The notes: generated from the sequence alone by a model not told the origin. DNA of 12,209 nucleotides from Larix sibirica (GCA_004151065.3 NWUY0303914507.1:1-12209); one strand, 5' to 3'; shown: positions 1-9,190, counted from the first letter of the stretch. Numbers and translations: made by a program.

Positions 1-1582
1 ATGAACATGCCTTATCAGAGGATGCTGTTATTGAATACTTCAAAAGTATAACTAACAAGGTAGTAAATACATTCTGTTTCCTTTCCTTACCTCTGGAATA
101 TTATGGTTCTTTTTTTTCAATTAATTTATTTTTTAAACTTTCTTTGTCTTGAAATCAAAATGTTTTAAATATTTGAAACTTTAATAAACAGGCAAAATTT
201 TTTGCAAAGCCTGAACTTAAGTCTTCTATTGAAGACTTTGAAGAGAAGCTTGTCAAGTGCCATGAAGAGAGAAAAGAGCAAGAAAGAACCATGCAAAATA
301 CCATGGCACATCAGCAAAATGTTGCTGGTCCAATGGAGTCAGAAAACTTGAATTCAGAGAAAATCAGTAGTGTAACAGATTGTGAAGCCCAGGAAGCAGG
401 GCTTGCCCAAAAGGATAAAGTTGATGAGAGCAGATCACAGGAAAGCACAAAAGGTAAGATAGGGACAAGGATAGGCTTTTTATATTGCCAAATATTTTCA
501 AAATAATTTTGTAGATTAAAAGCACTAAATTACTCAAGCATCTTTGAGGACTTAGCTTAGGTGTACAAGAGAAGACTATCTTTTTCAGAAGGCTTTGTGC
601 ACAAGTGAACGCTATTTTGCTCACACTAATGGTGCTTGCAGATGCTGTTGCTGATGTCGAAACTGACAATTTGGCGGTCTACGAGCCTGCAGACGTTTCT
701 GATTCCAGAGTTGGAGAAGGTGAAAGCAACATGAATATTGAGACTTCTCCAATTGCAGCAAAAAACTGTAGAAAGGGTAGATCTAGGGAAAAGGTCAGTC
801 AAAATCGGTGCTTCAGTTTACCTTTATCCTCATCTGCTATGACACATTGTAAATAAAGAATGTTGGAAATCAGTTTCATGTCAATTATGTTATCTTGAAC
901 AGTTGAAAAAAGGCCTCAAGTTAGAGGGGCTCACTGCTACGAACGAAGATAATTCTCATGCTATGGATTCACAAATATCTCCAGCTAGTGTTCGACCTGA
1001 GACAGTGCTTCCCGATGAGAACTCAAGTGTTACAATTTCGTTACAAGACGGAAGAGGCGAGGTTGAGTCAGAACCTAGAGGCATAATATACGACCCCGCT
1101 ATAACTATTTAGTTTGCTTTTTTCTTTTTTCTCTACAATTTAAATTTTTTATTGTCTATATGGGTAGTTTATTTATTTTTGGTTGAATTTCATATAAACA
1201 TAGGATGTTTGGTCCTGAACATAGTTCTGCTAGTTTGCTGACTTAGTATTGTGACAGGAATGTCTCGTCGTAAGAAGGCAGCATCTCTTAAGATTGTAAC
1301 TGAAGAACCAGAAGGAACAGTAATTGACGAGGAGAAAGAAAATAAGAGCAGGCAAGTCCCTGAAACGCCTTCATCAAGGAGTGTTCGCAGTACACGACAG
1401 AAAGACAAGGTTTGTGTAGTTCGGTTTTCTTCTATTTGGCTATTTTGGTTAAAATAATGCTTTCTTAATGCTCTTAAAATCTACTGTATTTTTAAGTTCC
1501 AAGTAACAAATTAAGGGTTTTTCTTGAAATTATGAACTGCCAGGTTCCTCCTACGTCTACTAGGATCCTGCGTAAACGATGA
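1..1582 (+). CDS. CAP-D2: Condensin complex subunit 1 (CAP-D2), C-terminal exons, 5' partial
   Basis: CAP-D2 is the HEAT-repeat, non-SMC subunit of condensin I. It works in the nucleus with SMC2, SMC4, the kleisin CAP-H and CAP-G to compact mitotic chromosomes. I read the exons as 1-59, 192-453, 642-793, 903-1080, 1258-1409 and 1544-1582 (TGA at 1580-1582). Phases agree at every junction and give about 279 residues; the 5' part lies outside the window. Identification rests on the motif AKPELKSSIEDFEEKL, preceded by LSEDAVIEYFKSI, which resembles the end of the folded region of animal and plant CAP-D2. It is followed, as in that family, by a long acidic, low-complexity tail that turns basic (SRRKK, RSVRSTRQ, final LRKR). 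The tail has S/T-P sites (TSPIAAK, SPASVR, ETPSSR). CDK phosphorylation of this tail is known for animal CAP-D2 and only inferred here. Recognition is from memory without a search; another nuclear basic protein is less likely. Confidence 0.78.
1081..1257 (+). other. Probable GC-AG intron of the CAP-D2 gene
   Basis: Exon 903-1080 ends in phase 1 (AGAG), and the next exon must start at 1258 after ACAG to keep the SRRKK reading frame. The base pair at 1081-1082 is GC, not GT, and no nearby GT gives the required phase. The donor reads AGAG/GCATAA. GC-AG introns are a known minor class, but they usually have an otherwise strong donor (AG/GCAAGT), and this one is weak after position +2. It may derive from GTATAA by one T-to-C change. 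Reading on through the intron meets TAG at 1110-1112. Confidence 0.6.
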
Positions 1583-1601
1583 TATCGGGCTTAGTTGGAG
1601 G
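1278..1601 (+). repeat. Direct duplication, copy 1 (last two CAP-D2 exons)
   Basis: This block contains most of exon 1258-1409, the 134-bp intron 1410-1543, exon 1544-1582 and about 19 bp after the stop. It matches 1690-2020 almost throughout. The copies differ by a few substitutions, and copy 2 has a 7-bp insertion in the intron. The first ~10 bp of the alignment are weaker, so the true left breakpoint may lie nearer 1286. Copy 1 has the normal upstream acceptor and is the one joined to the rest of the gene. Confidence 0.9.
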
Positions 1602-1605
1602 TCAG

Positions 1606-1689
1606 AGATAATCCATCTGCAGACTAAATCTTCTACAACAGCATAATAGCTCACAAGCTTTTAAATTACAAATCATAAGATAGGGATAT
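1606..1689 (+). repeat. Inverted repeat, left arm (84 bp)
   Basis: This arm is the reverse complement of 2026-2109 with about four mismatches over 83-84 bp, including a long perfect core around TTTAAAAGCTTGTGAGC as read in the right arm. It lies between the two direct exon copies, just after the shared end of copy 1. If both arms are transcribed they could form a stem enclosing all of copy 2. Confidence 0.92.
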
Positions 1690-2020
1690 GCAACATGTCT
1701 TAAGACTGTAACTGAAGAGCCAGAAGGAACAGTAATAGACGAGGAGAAAGAAAATAAGAGCCGGCAAGTCCCTGAAACGCTTTCATCAAGGAGTGTTCGC
1801 AGTACACGACAGAAAGACAAGGTTTTTGTAGTTCGGTTTTCTTCTATTTAGCTATTTTGGTTAAAATACTGCTTTCGTAATGCTCTTAAAATCTACTGTA
1901 TTTTTAAGTTCTAACTTCTAAGTAACAAAGTAAGGATTTTTCTTGAAATTATGAACTGCCAGGTTCCTCCTCCGTCTACTAGGAGCCTGCGTAAACGATG
2001 ATATCGGGCTTAGTTGGAGG
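1690..2020 (+). repeat. Direct duplication, copy 2 (last two CAP-D2 exons)
   Basis: Second copy of the block at 1278-1601. It starts inside the exon, so it lacks the first nine or so codons and their splice acceptor. It carries open exon sequence to 1821, a donor GT at 1822, a 7-bp longer intron, an acceptor AG at 1961-1962 and exon 1963-2001 ending in TGA. It runs straight into the 3' flank (2021 onward), whereas copy 1 is followed by an inverted piece of that flank. This suggests copy 2 holds the original junction with the 3' flank. Confidence 0.9.
1699..2001 (+). pseudogene. Duplicated CAP-D2 terminal exon pair, partial, open
   Basis: The segments are 1699-1821 and 1963-2001, joined by a GT-AG intron (1822-1962). 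They encode about 53 residues of the basic tail with no internal stop. Against copy 1, the first segment has five base changes: three silent, one Ile to Thr, and one Pro to Leu that turns ETPSS into ETLSS and removes an S/T-P site. The last exon has two changes and reads VPPPSTRSLRKR instead of VPPTSTRILRKR. No start codon context or upstream acceptor is evident, so it is most likely untranslated 3' UTR sequence. The 1963-2001 exon could still serve as an alternative last exon if the donor at 1410 splices to the acceptor at 1961-1962. Confidence 0.65.
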
Positions 2021-2025
2021 CCGGT

Positions 2026-2109
2026 GATATCCCTACCTTATGATATGTTATTTAAAAGCTTGTGAGCTATTATGCTGTTGTAGAAGATTTAGTGTGCAGA
2101 TGGATTATC
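2026..2109 (+). repeat. Inverted repeat, right arm (84 bp)
   Basis: Partner of the arm at 1606-1689. It begins 25 bp after the copy 2 stop codon and continues without a break into the downstream flank, so this orientation is probably the original one. It would be 3' UTR of CAP-D2 if the transcript reaches this far. Confidence 0.92.
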
Positions 2110-3345
2110 TGCCTGTATTTCACAACTTTCGTTGACATGTAAGCTACTTATCTCTGTAGCTTTATTGGCTTAGTTTTACATGTATTAATCAAAACTCGGT
2201 TGTAATCCATTTGAAAGCCAACTGTAAATTATCAGTTAAATTGTAGGACTTATTATTGGAAAGTAAGTGATAAATTTGTTTTCCTTACCGGGGATTACTT
2301 ATTGTATTCTTTCTGAGTAAGAAAGGCTGTTCTCATAAATGAAGGTGAGCAAGTAAATTTGTTTGTGATGGGAGTTTTAAAAGCATATTGTTTCACTGTC
2401 CACGCTATTGATGTGGGCTCTGCATTTTACGCAGAGATCTATTGCTTCTGGTGACAATTCAGTTAAACATTAATGAAGTGTCTACTAGGAGATTTTTAGT
2501 CTTCGAAAGATCATTGGCATAGTTTATTTTTTTTAATTGATCATAACACGTGGGAAGCGGTATATATATATTGACATGCACATTTTTTTTTTCACCAAGT
2601 AAAAAAACTATACTTTTATTATCAAAGTATAAGTAACAAAACAGTTCGTTACAGCCTGCAACTTTCAAAGTCTTGCCTGTGATATCTATCTATAAGCCTG
2701 TATCCTTCCAAAAAGAATACCAAAAACGTTCATGCTAGAGAAATATAACTGTCATCACTAGCTCTGCCTGTCTCAATAGCGTAAAAGTCTGTTACAAAAA
2801 TCTACAGGACATGTTGAAATCTACAATAAAAGGATAATTACAGTCATTCATAACCAGCATAACACATATAAACAGCCTGCCTAAGGAGAGAATTTTAAGT
2901 GATAAACTTCATCACAACTACCAAATTTGAATTGAGCCTTCTGATAGGATATCTGCTTTTATTGAATTCTCTAAAAATAGGGAGAACAAATGTCAAATAA
3001 GCAAGCATATCGGAGTAAGTAATTGTAGAGAGGACTCGAGCAAGTAAGTATATTTGATTTTTTTAAATGATTATAACATGGAAGGGGTATATATATTTAT
3101 ACATTTTTGTTGCACAATGCAGAGGAGAAAGTTAAGCAAGCAAGCAAGTATATTTGATTAAACAAAAAAATGAAATTTTTACTAAAGATTTCAAAGGCAA
3201 TTGTAATGACAATTTTGTCTAATTAAACATTTAGATGTCATGTCATACTAAACTGAAGAACCCTTTGCAACAGAAAAACTTTTGGGTTAAGAAGCCACCA
3301 GTTAAGGGTATCTATTCTGTCAACATTATTCAACTTGTAATTGGT
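2110..3345. other. Gene 3' flank, no gene seen
   Basis: The first few hundred bases are probably CAP-D2 3' UTR or flank. A possible AATAAA lies at 2825-2830, but nothing shows that it is used. A T-rich tract, a variant of ATAACA and a TATATATAT run occur in the same order at about 2525-2590 and 3058-3108, a diverged direct repeat. The 16- to 19-bp phrase CAAGYAAGTATATTTGATT occurs at 3041-3059 and 3141-3159, and GCAAGCAAGCAAG runs occur nearby. Open frames are short and without a recognisable family. Confidence 0.5.
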
Positions 3346-3458
3346 TCCATCTATTTTTTTCTATTTTTTGCAAGCACAAGTACACATCTATTTTTCTATT
3401 TTTTGCAAGCACAAGTACACATCTATTTTTTCTATTTTTTGCAAGCACAAGTACACAT
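3346..3458. repeat. Minisatellite, 35-36 bp unit, about three copies
   Basis: The phrase GCAAGCACAAGTACACAT starts at 3370, 3405 and 3441, each time preceded by a T-rich half (CTATTTTTTCTATTTTTT with slight length changes). The first unit starts near 3346. The units are nearly identical, apart from T-run length, so the array is young or kept uniform. An 86-codon open frame across it is explained by the repeat and is not taken as a gene. Confidence 0.9.
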
Positions 3459-3691
3459 AAGCATGAACATGTCATTGAAGAGACTTAAACCTTAATAAGG
3501 TTGAGGACCGTAACAACACTCTGTTTTAATAACTCAACATGCTATCATTAAAATATTTTATATTTGAAACACATGTATCCTTTATTTTTATATCAATTTA
3601 ACAAATGTATCGTTTATTTTTATATAAATTTATAGATCAAATCTCTCTTTAATCATGATTATAATTTGAAAAGTAAAACGTAATGAGTAGA

Positions 3692-3764
3692 GAGTGTATT
3701 TTCCACCAAAAAGATTGGGCTTAACATAGAGCGTGTGTTTTCCACTGAAAAGATTGGCCTTAAC
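3692..3764. repeat. Short direct repeat pair, 39-bp spacing
   Basis: Two imperfect ~34-bp copies, at 3692-3725 and 3731-3764, share TTTTCCAC, AAAAGATTGG and CTTAAC. The similarity makes a repeated motif in the minus-strand frame, but no protein family is recognisable. Confidence 0.7.
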
Positions 3765-3836
3765 GATTTTGCGACTGAGTATGAAAGAAGATATAGCATT
3801 AATTGAACATGCTTTTCTCACTGTCATTGATGCAAT

Positions 3837-4044
3837 GCAAATAAAATGGTCTTGATCTCGTAATCTATGTTTTACATTGCCAAGAACCACCAATGAAAAA
3901 AGTTGCTAACCATGTTTTGCATTGTTGCACTTGCAAATAAAATGGTCTTGATCTGGTAACCACTAAGGATAAACTTGCTACCCATATGGTTTACATTGGG
4001 AAGGACCACCAATGAAAAAACTTGCTAACCATATTTTACTTTGC
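3837..4044. repeat. Direct repeat pair, about 96 and 112 bp
   Basis: GCAAATAAAATGGTCTTGATCT starts unit one at 3837 and unit two at 3933 (first 20 bases quoted as key, remainder similar). Both units continue with a TTTACATTG phrase, ACCACCAATGAAAAAA and TTGCTAACCAT. Unit two is longer by an insertion that itself resembles the TTGCTAACCATRT phrase, which suggests a further internal duplication. Confidence 0.8.
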
Positions 4045-4431
4045 TGATGTCAGGAACATTAACTTGACTCAAGGTTGAAAATATTTGAAGCTTAGTTGTA
4101 AAAGTTCAGCGAACTTTTCACAAACAATATAAATGAATATTCCTTCAAATGCATAATTAAACTAAGAAGTCAGTTAACAAATTGAATGGATTAAATGAAC
4201 AAAAGGTGGAATCAAATGAATAAATTGGAAAAGTGATCGTAACAAATATTAGATTGATCAAACTAGTTTGTAACCCAAGGAAATTATTCACGTCACTCCA
4301 TTTAAATTAATAGTTTTTTAACACCTCATTCTTCCTCGAATAATGATTTAGGATCTTAGTTAATAGTGATTAATAATGACCTTTTTTAAAATAAAATTGC
4401 CAATAACATGTAAGCCACTATTTTCACTTTT

Positions 4432-4740
4432 CCCCATAAGGAACAAGCCTCGTTATATTTATATGGTTGTGGATATAATTGTTTTGTAGAGTGGGCTTCC
4501 CCATAAGGAACAACACATGTATCTCATTAGCCTCATTATATTTATATGGTGTTTTGTAGAGTGGGCTTCCCCCATAAGGAACAACACATGTATATCATTA
4601 GCCTCATTATATTTAGCCTCATTATATTTATATGGTGTTTTGTAGTGTGGGCTTCCCCCATAAGGAACAACACATGTATATCATTAGCCTCATTATATTT
4701 ATATGGTTGTGGATATAATTGTTTTGTATAGTGGGCTTCC
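4432..4740. repeat. Tandem array, four units of 67-86 bp
   Basis: CCCCATAAGGAACAA starts at 4432, 4499, 4570 and 4656. Each unit continues with GCCTC(A/G)TTATATTTATATGG and ends with GTGGGCTTCC. Units one and four share a longer tail (GTTGTGGATATAATTG), whereas units two and three have the shorter GGTGTTTTGTAG. Unit three also contains an internal duplication of ATTATATTTAGCCTC, which accounts for its extra length. Open frames on both strands here are by-products of the repeat. Confidence 0.93.
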
Positions 4741-6478
4741 AAAACAAAGGATTTAACAATGGATTATCAAATGTTTATTTTTTGATTCTTTATAAATTTT
4801 AAGTTAAGGAAAACAAATCTTTATTAGGCTTACTTGTTTGCAATAGAATAGTATATTTATGAATGGGAAATTTGTGTAATTGAGTGCTAGATTTACGAGA
4901 TGAAAATTTATTAGAAATTTATGCTATATGCCTCAAGGTAAATTCAAGTGATGAATTATCATTGCTGATTATATTTTATTTTGAAAAACTAAGACAAAGC
5001 CACATTCATATAATAGAAATAAATTAGGGATAGGGAAAATTGATTGATAAATTCATTGTTTCTCAGTGGGCATTTGATTTCAACAATTAAGATTTTAGAG
5101 TTTCCTAAATCAAATACTAATTTCTAAAATTGTGTTGCTAATGATATGAACCATTTGAACTAGGCCATGCTTATAGAACTTACAATTTACATTTTCGTAA
5201 CACCATTGATGATTTATACAATGGAAATTCTAATAGTGATAATAACAAAACATTGACATGCTTTTCCAAAACGGAACAATAGAAATTCACCTAAGATTTC
5301 ATTGTATTCTTTAATTGGTGAATCAAATGAAGATATAATATGCATCCGTGATAAAATAATCAGTCTTGATTGATTAACTTGGCACACATCATTTCATTAA
5401 CTTAAAGATACATTAGGAATCAAGTTTATTTGTGTTTGGGTTGGGAATGAAACCGCTTCTTGTAGGAAATGCCATTGAGTTATGTAGTTTATGTGCAATT
5501 TTAAGTTTATCTCCAATCCTTGCGATGTCAATTGTGGTGTTGATGTTAAATTGGATGTTCAATGGTTAAAAGCTCTTATCACTACAACATGAGCTTGAAT
5601 TCTAAATTTATTGCATTTAAATTAGGACAATGTTAACATCTACAGTATATCAAACTTGTTATTTCTCCATCAAACATCCTCGTGCATCACTATATGGGTT
5701 AGGCCCAAAGATAATTGAATTTGTACATAACAACTACACAAAAATAATGGGGAAACAAAAGAGCATGTCACTTTTTATATTTTTATATAAACCGAACATA
5801 AAACACAATGGGCCCAAATGTCCTCCCTCGCCTCTCAGTCTACAAATAACCAAAGACATACTTCAACATGCCCAAAGGTCATTTCCTCTTTCCTAAAAAG
5901 TCACTCTACAATGACTGAAAAGGTGGAACCATTGTCTTTACACTTGTGCTCATGTAGAAGTGTCTAACTTTCATTGTACCGCCTTGTCTATGAGTGACCT
6001 TGCTATTTGTACAACTCCAAACAATATTAAGTTGGTACAAATATGCATGGTTGGGCTTTGGAGACTCCACATTGTTTGTGCAATGATGGGATGTTTACAC
6101 AACTACAAGTTATCTAACAATTGGTTCACCTTTCCCCACATTTTCGTGTTTGCTTGAATATTCCTACATTTGCTTGAACTCAGATGGACCCTTGCATTAT
6201 TGAGTAGTTTCATAGTTTCTTAAAAATCACATGCTTCGTTGAAGTCTTTGTCGCTTGGGTTTATAGTCACAATTGGATTCTATAGATATGGAGTCAAGAT
6301 AATCTTGCATAAGAGTCCCCATGTTGAAATAACTATTATCCCACCTAGTTCATAGTTACCAAGCACCACTTCCTTCTTTCACTTCTTCCACTATGACATG
6401 ACTCAATTTGTACACTATTCCACTCCTTTACTTTAAACTTCCATTTCCAATCCTTCCACCTTATTCTTTGCTCATAAC
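4741..6478. other. AT-rich intergenic stretch, no gene seen
   Basis: About 1.7 kb with no coding region, RNA gene or repeat that I can support. The longest open frames (for example 5630-5896) show no family motif or low-complexity pattern typical of a real exon. Part of it may be decayed transposon sequence, but I could not tie it to a family. Confidence 0.45.
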
Positions 6479-6923
6479 TATCCATTAACCCATTGCTATC
6501 ATCATGAATTTAGAATAGGTTGTTCATATGTAGAAAAATAGGTTCTTTGTTGCTATAAACTTCCATTTGCTCCATTTAATGACAAATCAATTAAAATTTG
6601 CCAAAGAAAAATTAGTGCTTACCTCATTCATATTGCCTTTGATAATCTGACCACATACAACATCCTTCCGATCATTCTTTTAGTGTGTATAAACTTCCAC
6701 TTGCTATCCATCAACCCATTGCTATCATCATGAATTTAGAAAAGGTTGCTCATATGTAGAAAACTAGGTTCTTTGTTGCTATAAACTTCCACTAGCTACA
6801 TTTAATGATAAATTGATTAAAATTTGACAAAATAAATTTAGTGCTTACCTCATTCATATTTCCTTTGATAATCTTAGCACAAACATCATCATCTTTCCAC
6901 TCATCATTCTTCTAGTGTGTATA
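6479..6923. repeat. Direct duplication, two units of about 213-219 bp
   Basis: Unit one is about 6479-6691 and unit two about 6705-6923, a spacing of 226 bp. Shared landmarks in order are TATCCATYAACCCATTGC, ATCATGAATTTAGAA, AGGTTCTTTGTTGCTATAAA, TTAGTGCTTACCTCATTC and TAGTGTGTATA. Copies are similar along their whole length with scattered substitutions. No reading frame is shared and the role is unknown. Confidence 0.9.
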
Positions 6924-8049
6924 GCAACCAATGAGGTGTACATCATGCAAGCTTGGCTGAAAAGTTCATTTTCAAGGCTCCATGCTTGCCTCGATAGAGT
7001 AACACCAAACATCCCCTCTTAAAATGAACACAAACTTGGAAAATTTTGAATCCCACATAATTTATGTCAATCTTTGACTCATAACATAAATTTTGTCGAG
7101 ATTCGCAGCTTAGCGACACAAAAAAATTTATTGTATCAAGAGTAACGAGGTGCTTTAAAACCAAGTATGGGGGATATGCCACGTTCATAACGTATGTGAG
7201 GTGCTCTACAACCCAATATGGGGGAGATGTCACATATGGTACATGGAAACCAAAAAAAAAACAAATCTATTTGATAATATATGTTGGCTTAATTTTAAAT
7301 TTTATATAAAAGCTAAAAAACTTAAAATCATCATAGATCCAAAATTCTGATATATCAAGCATTGACAAGAATCAAATTGCTCATGAAAACTTTCATCCAC
7401 AAGATTCCTTTTAGCCATCATGCGTGTAATTCCTTCTTGCAAACTTTACTTAACCTACTCTTCATTAACTACTATCAAAGGCATGATTTCTCCATCAACA
7501 ACTAAATGAAACTCCTTTCTTTCATCAATGCATTCAACTACACTTACCTTGTTAATTTCGTTTGTAATTATGCCTCCTATTGCATGCACCTACTCCATCA
7601 CAATGCATCCTTCCTCATGTGCATCACCAATTTTAATATAGTCAAAGTTGCTCATCTCCATCTCCATCGAAGATTAACAAAGTTGGCCTAAATCTTCAAA
7701 ATTTGATCCAATTAAGCATAATGTTTTCTTTGGAGAAGCCTTATACATATTCAAATGTAGCAACCCTTTCATAACTTAAGGAGCCTTTATGGTACCCCAA
7801 GGTTCCACCTTAAGGAGCTTAAGGATAGACATAAGGTGCAAAAGAATACCTCAAACTAAGAAGAAATTGATGGAAGTCATATACACCTTGTTTAAAGCAT
7901 TGATTCACATATTAGAGGATGAAAACATGACTGGGAGGCTGCAAAGCTCAATTTGATAATAATGGAAAGAATGGTGTAGTTTCTTTCAATGCTCCACTAT
8001 ATGAAAACAATTCAATAAGAAATAGTGAAGAGAATGAAAAAGAGGATAG
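6924..8049. other. Intergenic stretch before the retroelement, no gene seen
   Basis: It holds the 51-bp repeat pair at 7147-7233 and an A-rich run at about 7250-7261. A 96-codon minus-strand frame (6943-7233) has no recognisable domain. The last ~250 bp may be a decayed upstream part of the retroelement polyprotein, but I could not align it to Gag or a zinc knuckle, and no LTR or primer-binding site was seen. Confidence 0.45.
7147..7233. repeat. Direct repeat pair, 51-bp spacing
   Basis: GAGGTGCTYTAMAACCMARTATGGGGGA-type sequence begins at 7147 and again at 7198 (the key shared parts are GAGGTGCT and TATGGGGGA, followed by GAT and CAC). Each copy is ~36 bp and imperfect. No function is evident. 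Confidence 0.75.
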
Positions 8050-8054
8050 GAAGG

Positions 8055-8412
8055 GACTTTAGATTGGATGAACAAACTATAGATTATGATGTCAAGGATG
8101 TGATGTTGGATCCTTGATTTAATGTCAACATCCTTTCCAAGAAATACTAGGAGATGAAAGGGAAATCTCAAGCTAGTATACTCACTAATTCAATTATGCT
8201 TGGTAAATGCATATAAATTTTTTCCAATTGAAAGGTTTGAGACCGTTGAAGTTGACCACACCCGAGTACAAGCAGTTTTAAATTTAGAGGTAATTGAGAT
8301 AACGGATGAGAAGGATCCCTACCTCGCCATGTTGGGAATTAACCTGGCATTTGAAAACAATGCTATCATCAATTTAAACAAAGAAAGGATGTCTTTTGAA
8401 GTTGATTGTATG
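8055..8412 (+). pseudogene. Retropepsin-like (aspartic protease) segment, broken
   Basis: In functional relatives this domain cleaves the Gag-Pol polyprotein. The catalytic region reads DVMLDP then a stop then FNVNIL, where the family has D-x-G-S-x-V-N-I-L. The Asp codon is at 8109-8111, and the expected Gly codon at 8115-8117 is TGA. After a frameshift near 8170 the frame continues as KLVYS, NAYKFFPIERFETVEVD and LGINLAFENNAIINL, a stretch typical of the C-terminal half of plant gypsy proteases. It ends at TAA 8413-8415. Confidence 0.65.
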
Positions 8413-8415
8413 TAA

Positions 8416-9190
8416 GTTGTACAACCCTTGGACCCATACCAAGGTTGGAAATATATTGAGTCAACTAATGATTCCTTCAAAGGATCAATATTGGAGTAGA
8501 TATACAACTTGACAATAGGTCGCATGGAGGAATTTGTGAAACCCGTGGTGGATGGTTCTATTAGTTGGAGAAGCATTCACTCTTTTGATAGCGGTTTAGA
8601 AGACGCTTTAGGTAATTGGAAATATCACAACCACGAGTTGTCTTCTACACCCTATGCTTGTCTTAAAGAAGTTTGGTGGCTTGGGACATATATTATGGAT
8701 TCTCTTGATTATGATGGCACTAGTGAGGTGGAAGAGATATTAGAATAAATACAAAATGATGTTGTGGAAGGCCAATATACACCTACCCTATATATTGCAT
8801 TGAGGGATACCCAACATGTTGGTGGGCCACTCATAAGGATATTATAACTAACCAGGTTTAGGTATACATGTAACAAATTACAAGTTTGTTCCTTGAATTG
8901 AATTTGAGATTCAAGATGTCTTTTAAGGAGTGTGAACAACTCGATTTCATAGAACTCTACCTAGGAAAGGTTAATTGGATGATCTACATTGAGAACTACA
9001 CAAGGAAGTGGACTAGGGAAGGTTGCATGCCACAATATCGGGTACATAAGTTCCTATATACACTGGGACCTATTAAAGGTATACAAAAATCTAGAATATG
9101 GTTCAGGAGCACTTTTGTATTTGCTTCTCATACATTGATAAGACGCCTAAGATCACTGGTACTTTAATTGAAATTAAATACTTTCTCTTT
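8416..9190 (+). pseudogene. Gag-like segment with WW motif, broken
   Basis: This segment continues in the same frame as the protease piece with only stops between them (8413-8415, about 8497-8499, then again after 8745). It runs through NPTADG-like VKPVVDGSISWRSI and YDGTSEVEEILE to a conserved alanine-tryptophan stretch. The WWATHKD motif starts at 8820 and is out of frame with the preceding DT codons because of one extra base near 8815-8819. Downstream, ENYTRKWTREG, LYTLGPI and, in another frame, YIDKTPKITGTL look like the second half of a plant retrotransposon capsid region. Capsid would package the element RNA. The assignment is inferred from the W-rich pattern and spacing. Confidence 0.55.

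Larger units (their letters stand above)
3459..4431. other. AT-rich intergenic stretch, no gene seen
   Basis: Apart from the two repeat pairs at 3692-3764 and 3837-4044, this stretch shows only AT-rich sequence. There are no splice-linked open frames, tRNA-like structure or recognisable protein motif. Confidence 0.5.

Noticed and set aside
1190-1408. Minus-strand frames at 1190-1408 and 1602-1820 giving nearly the same protein
   Set aside because: They are antisense shadows of the duplicated CAP-D2 exon, and their similarity comes from the duplication.
3235-3495. 86-codon frame across the minisatellite
   Set aside because: The Phe/Tyr-rich repeat comes from the T-rich unit, and no start context or homology supports a gene.
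4542-4742. Open frames on both strands inside the 4432-4740 array
   Set aside because: Repeated sequence with lengths free of stops explains them; the peptides are repeats with no family.
5630-6157. Two frames of 88 and 65 codons in the intergenic stretch
   Set aside because: Composition is ordinary for stop-free chance in non-coding DNA, and neither has a splice partner or a motif.
6943-7233. 96-codon minus-strand frame
   Set aside because: No domain is recognised, and it overlaps a 51-bp repeat pair that contributes part of its sequence.
7240-7270. A-rich run as a possible SINE or retroposon tail
   Set aside because: No Pol III box or flanking target-site duplication was seen.
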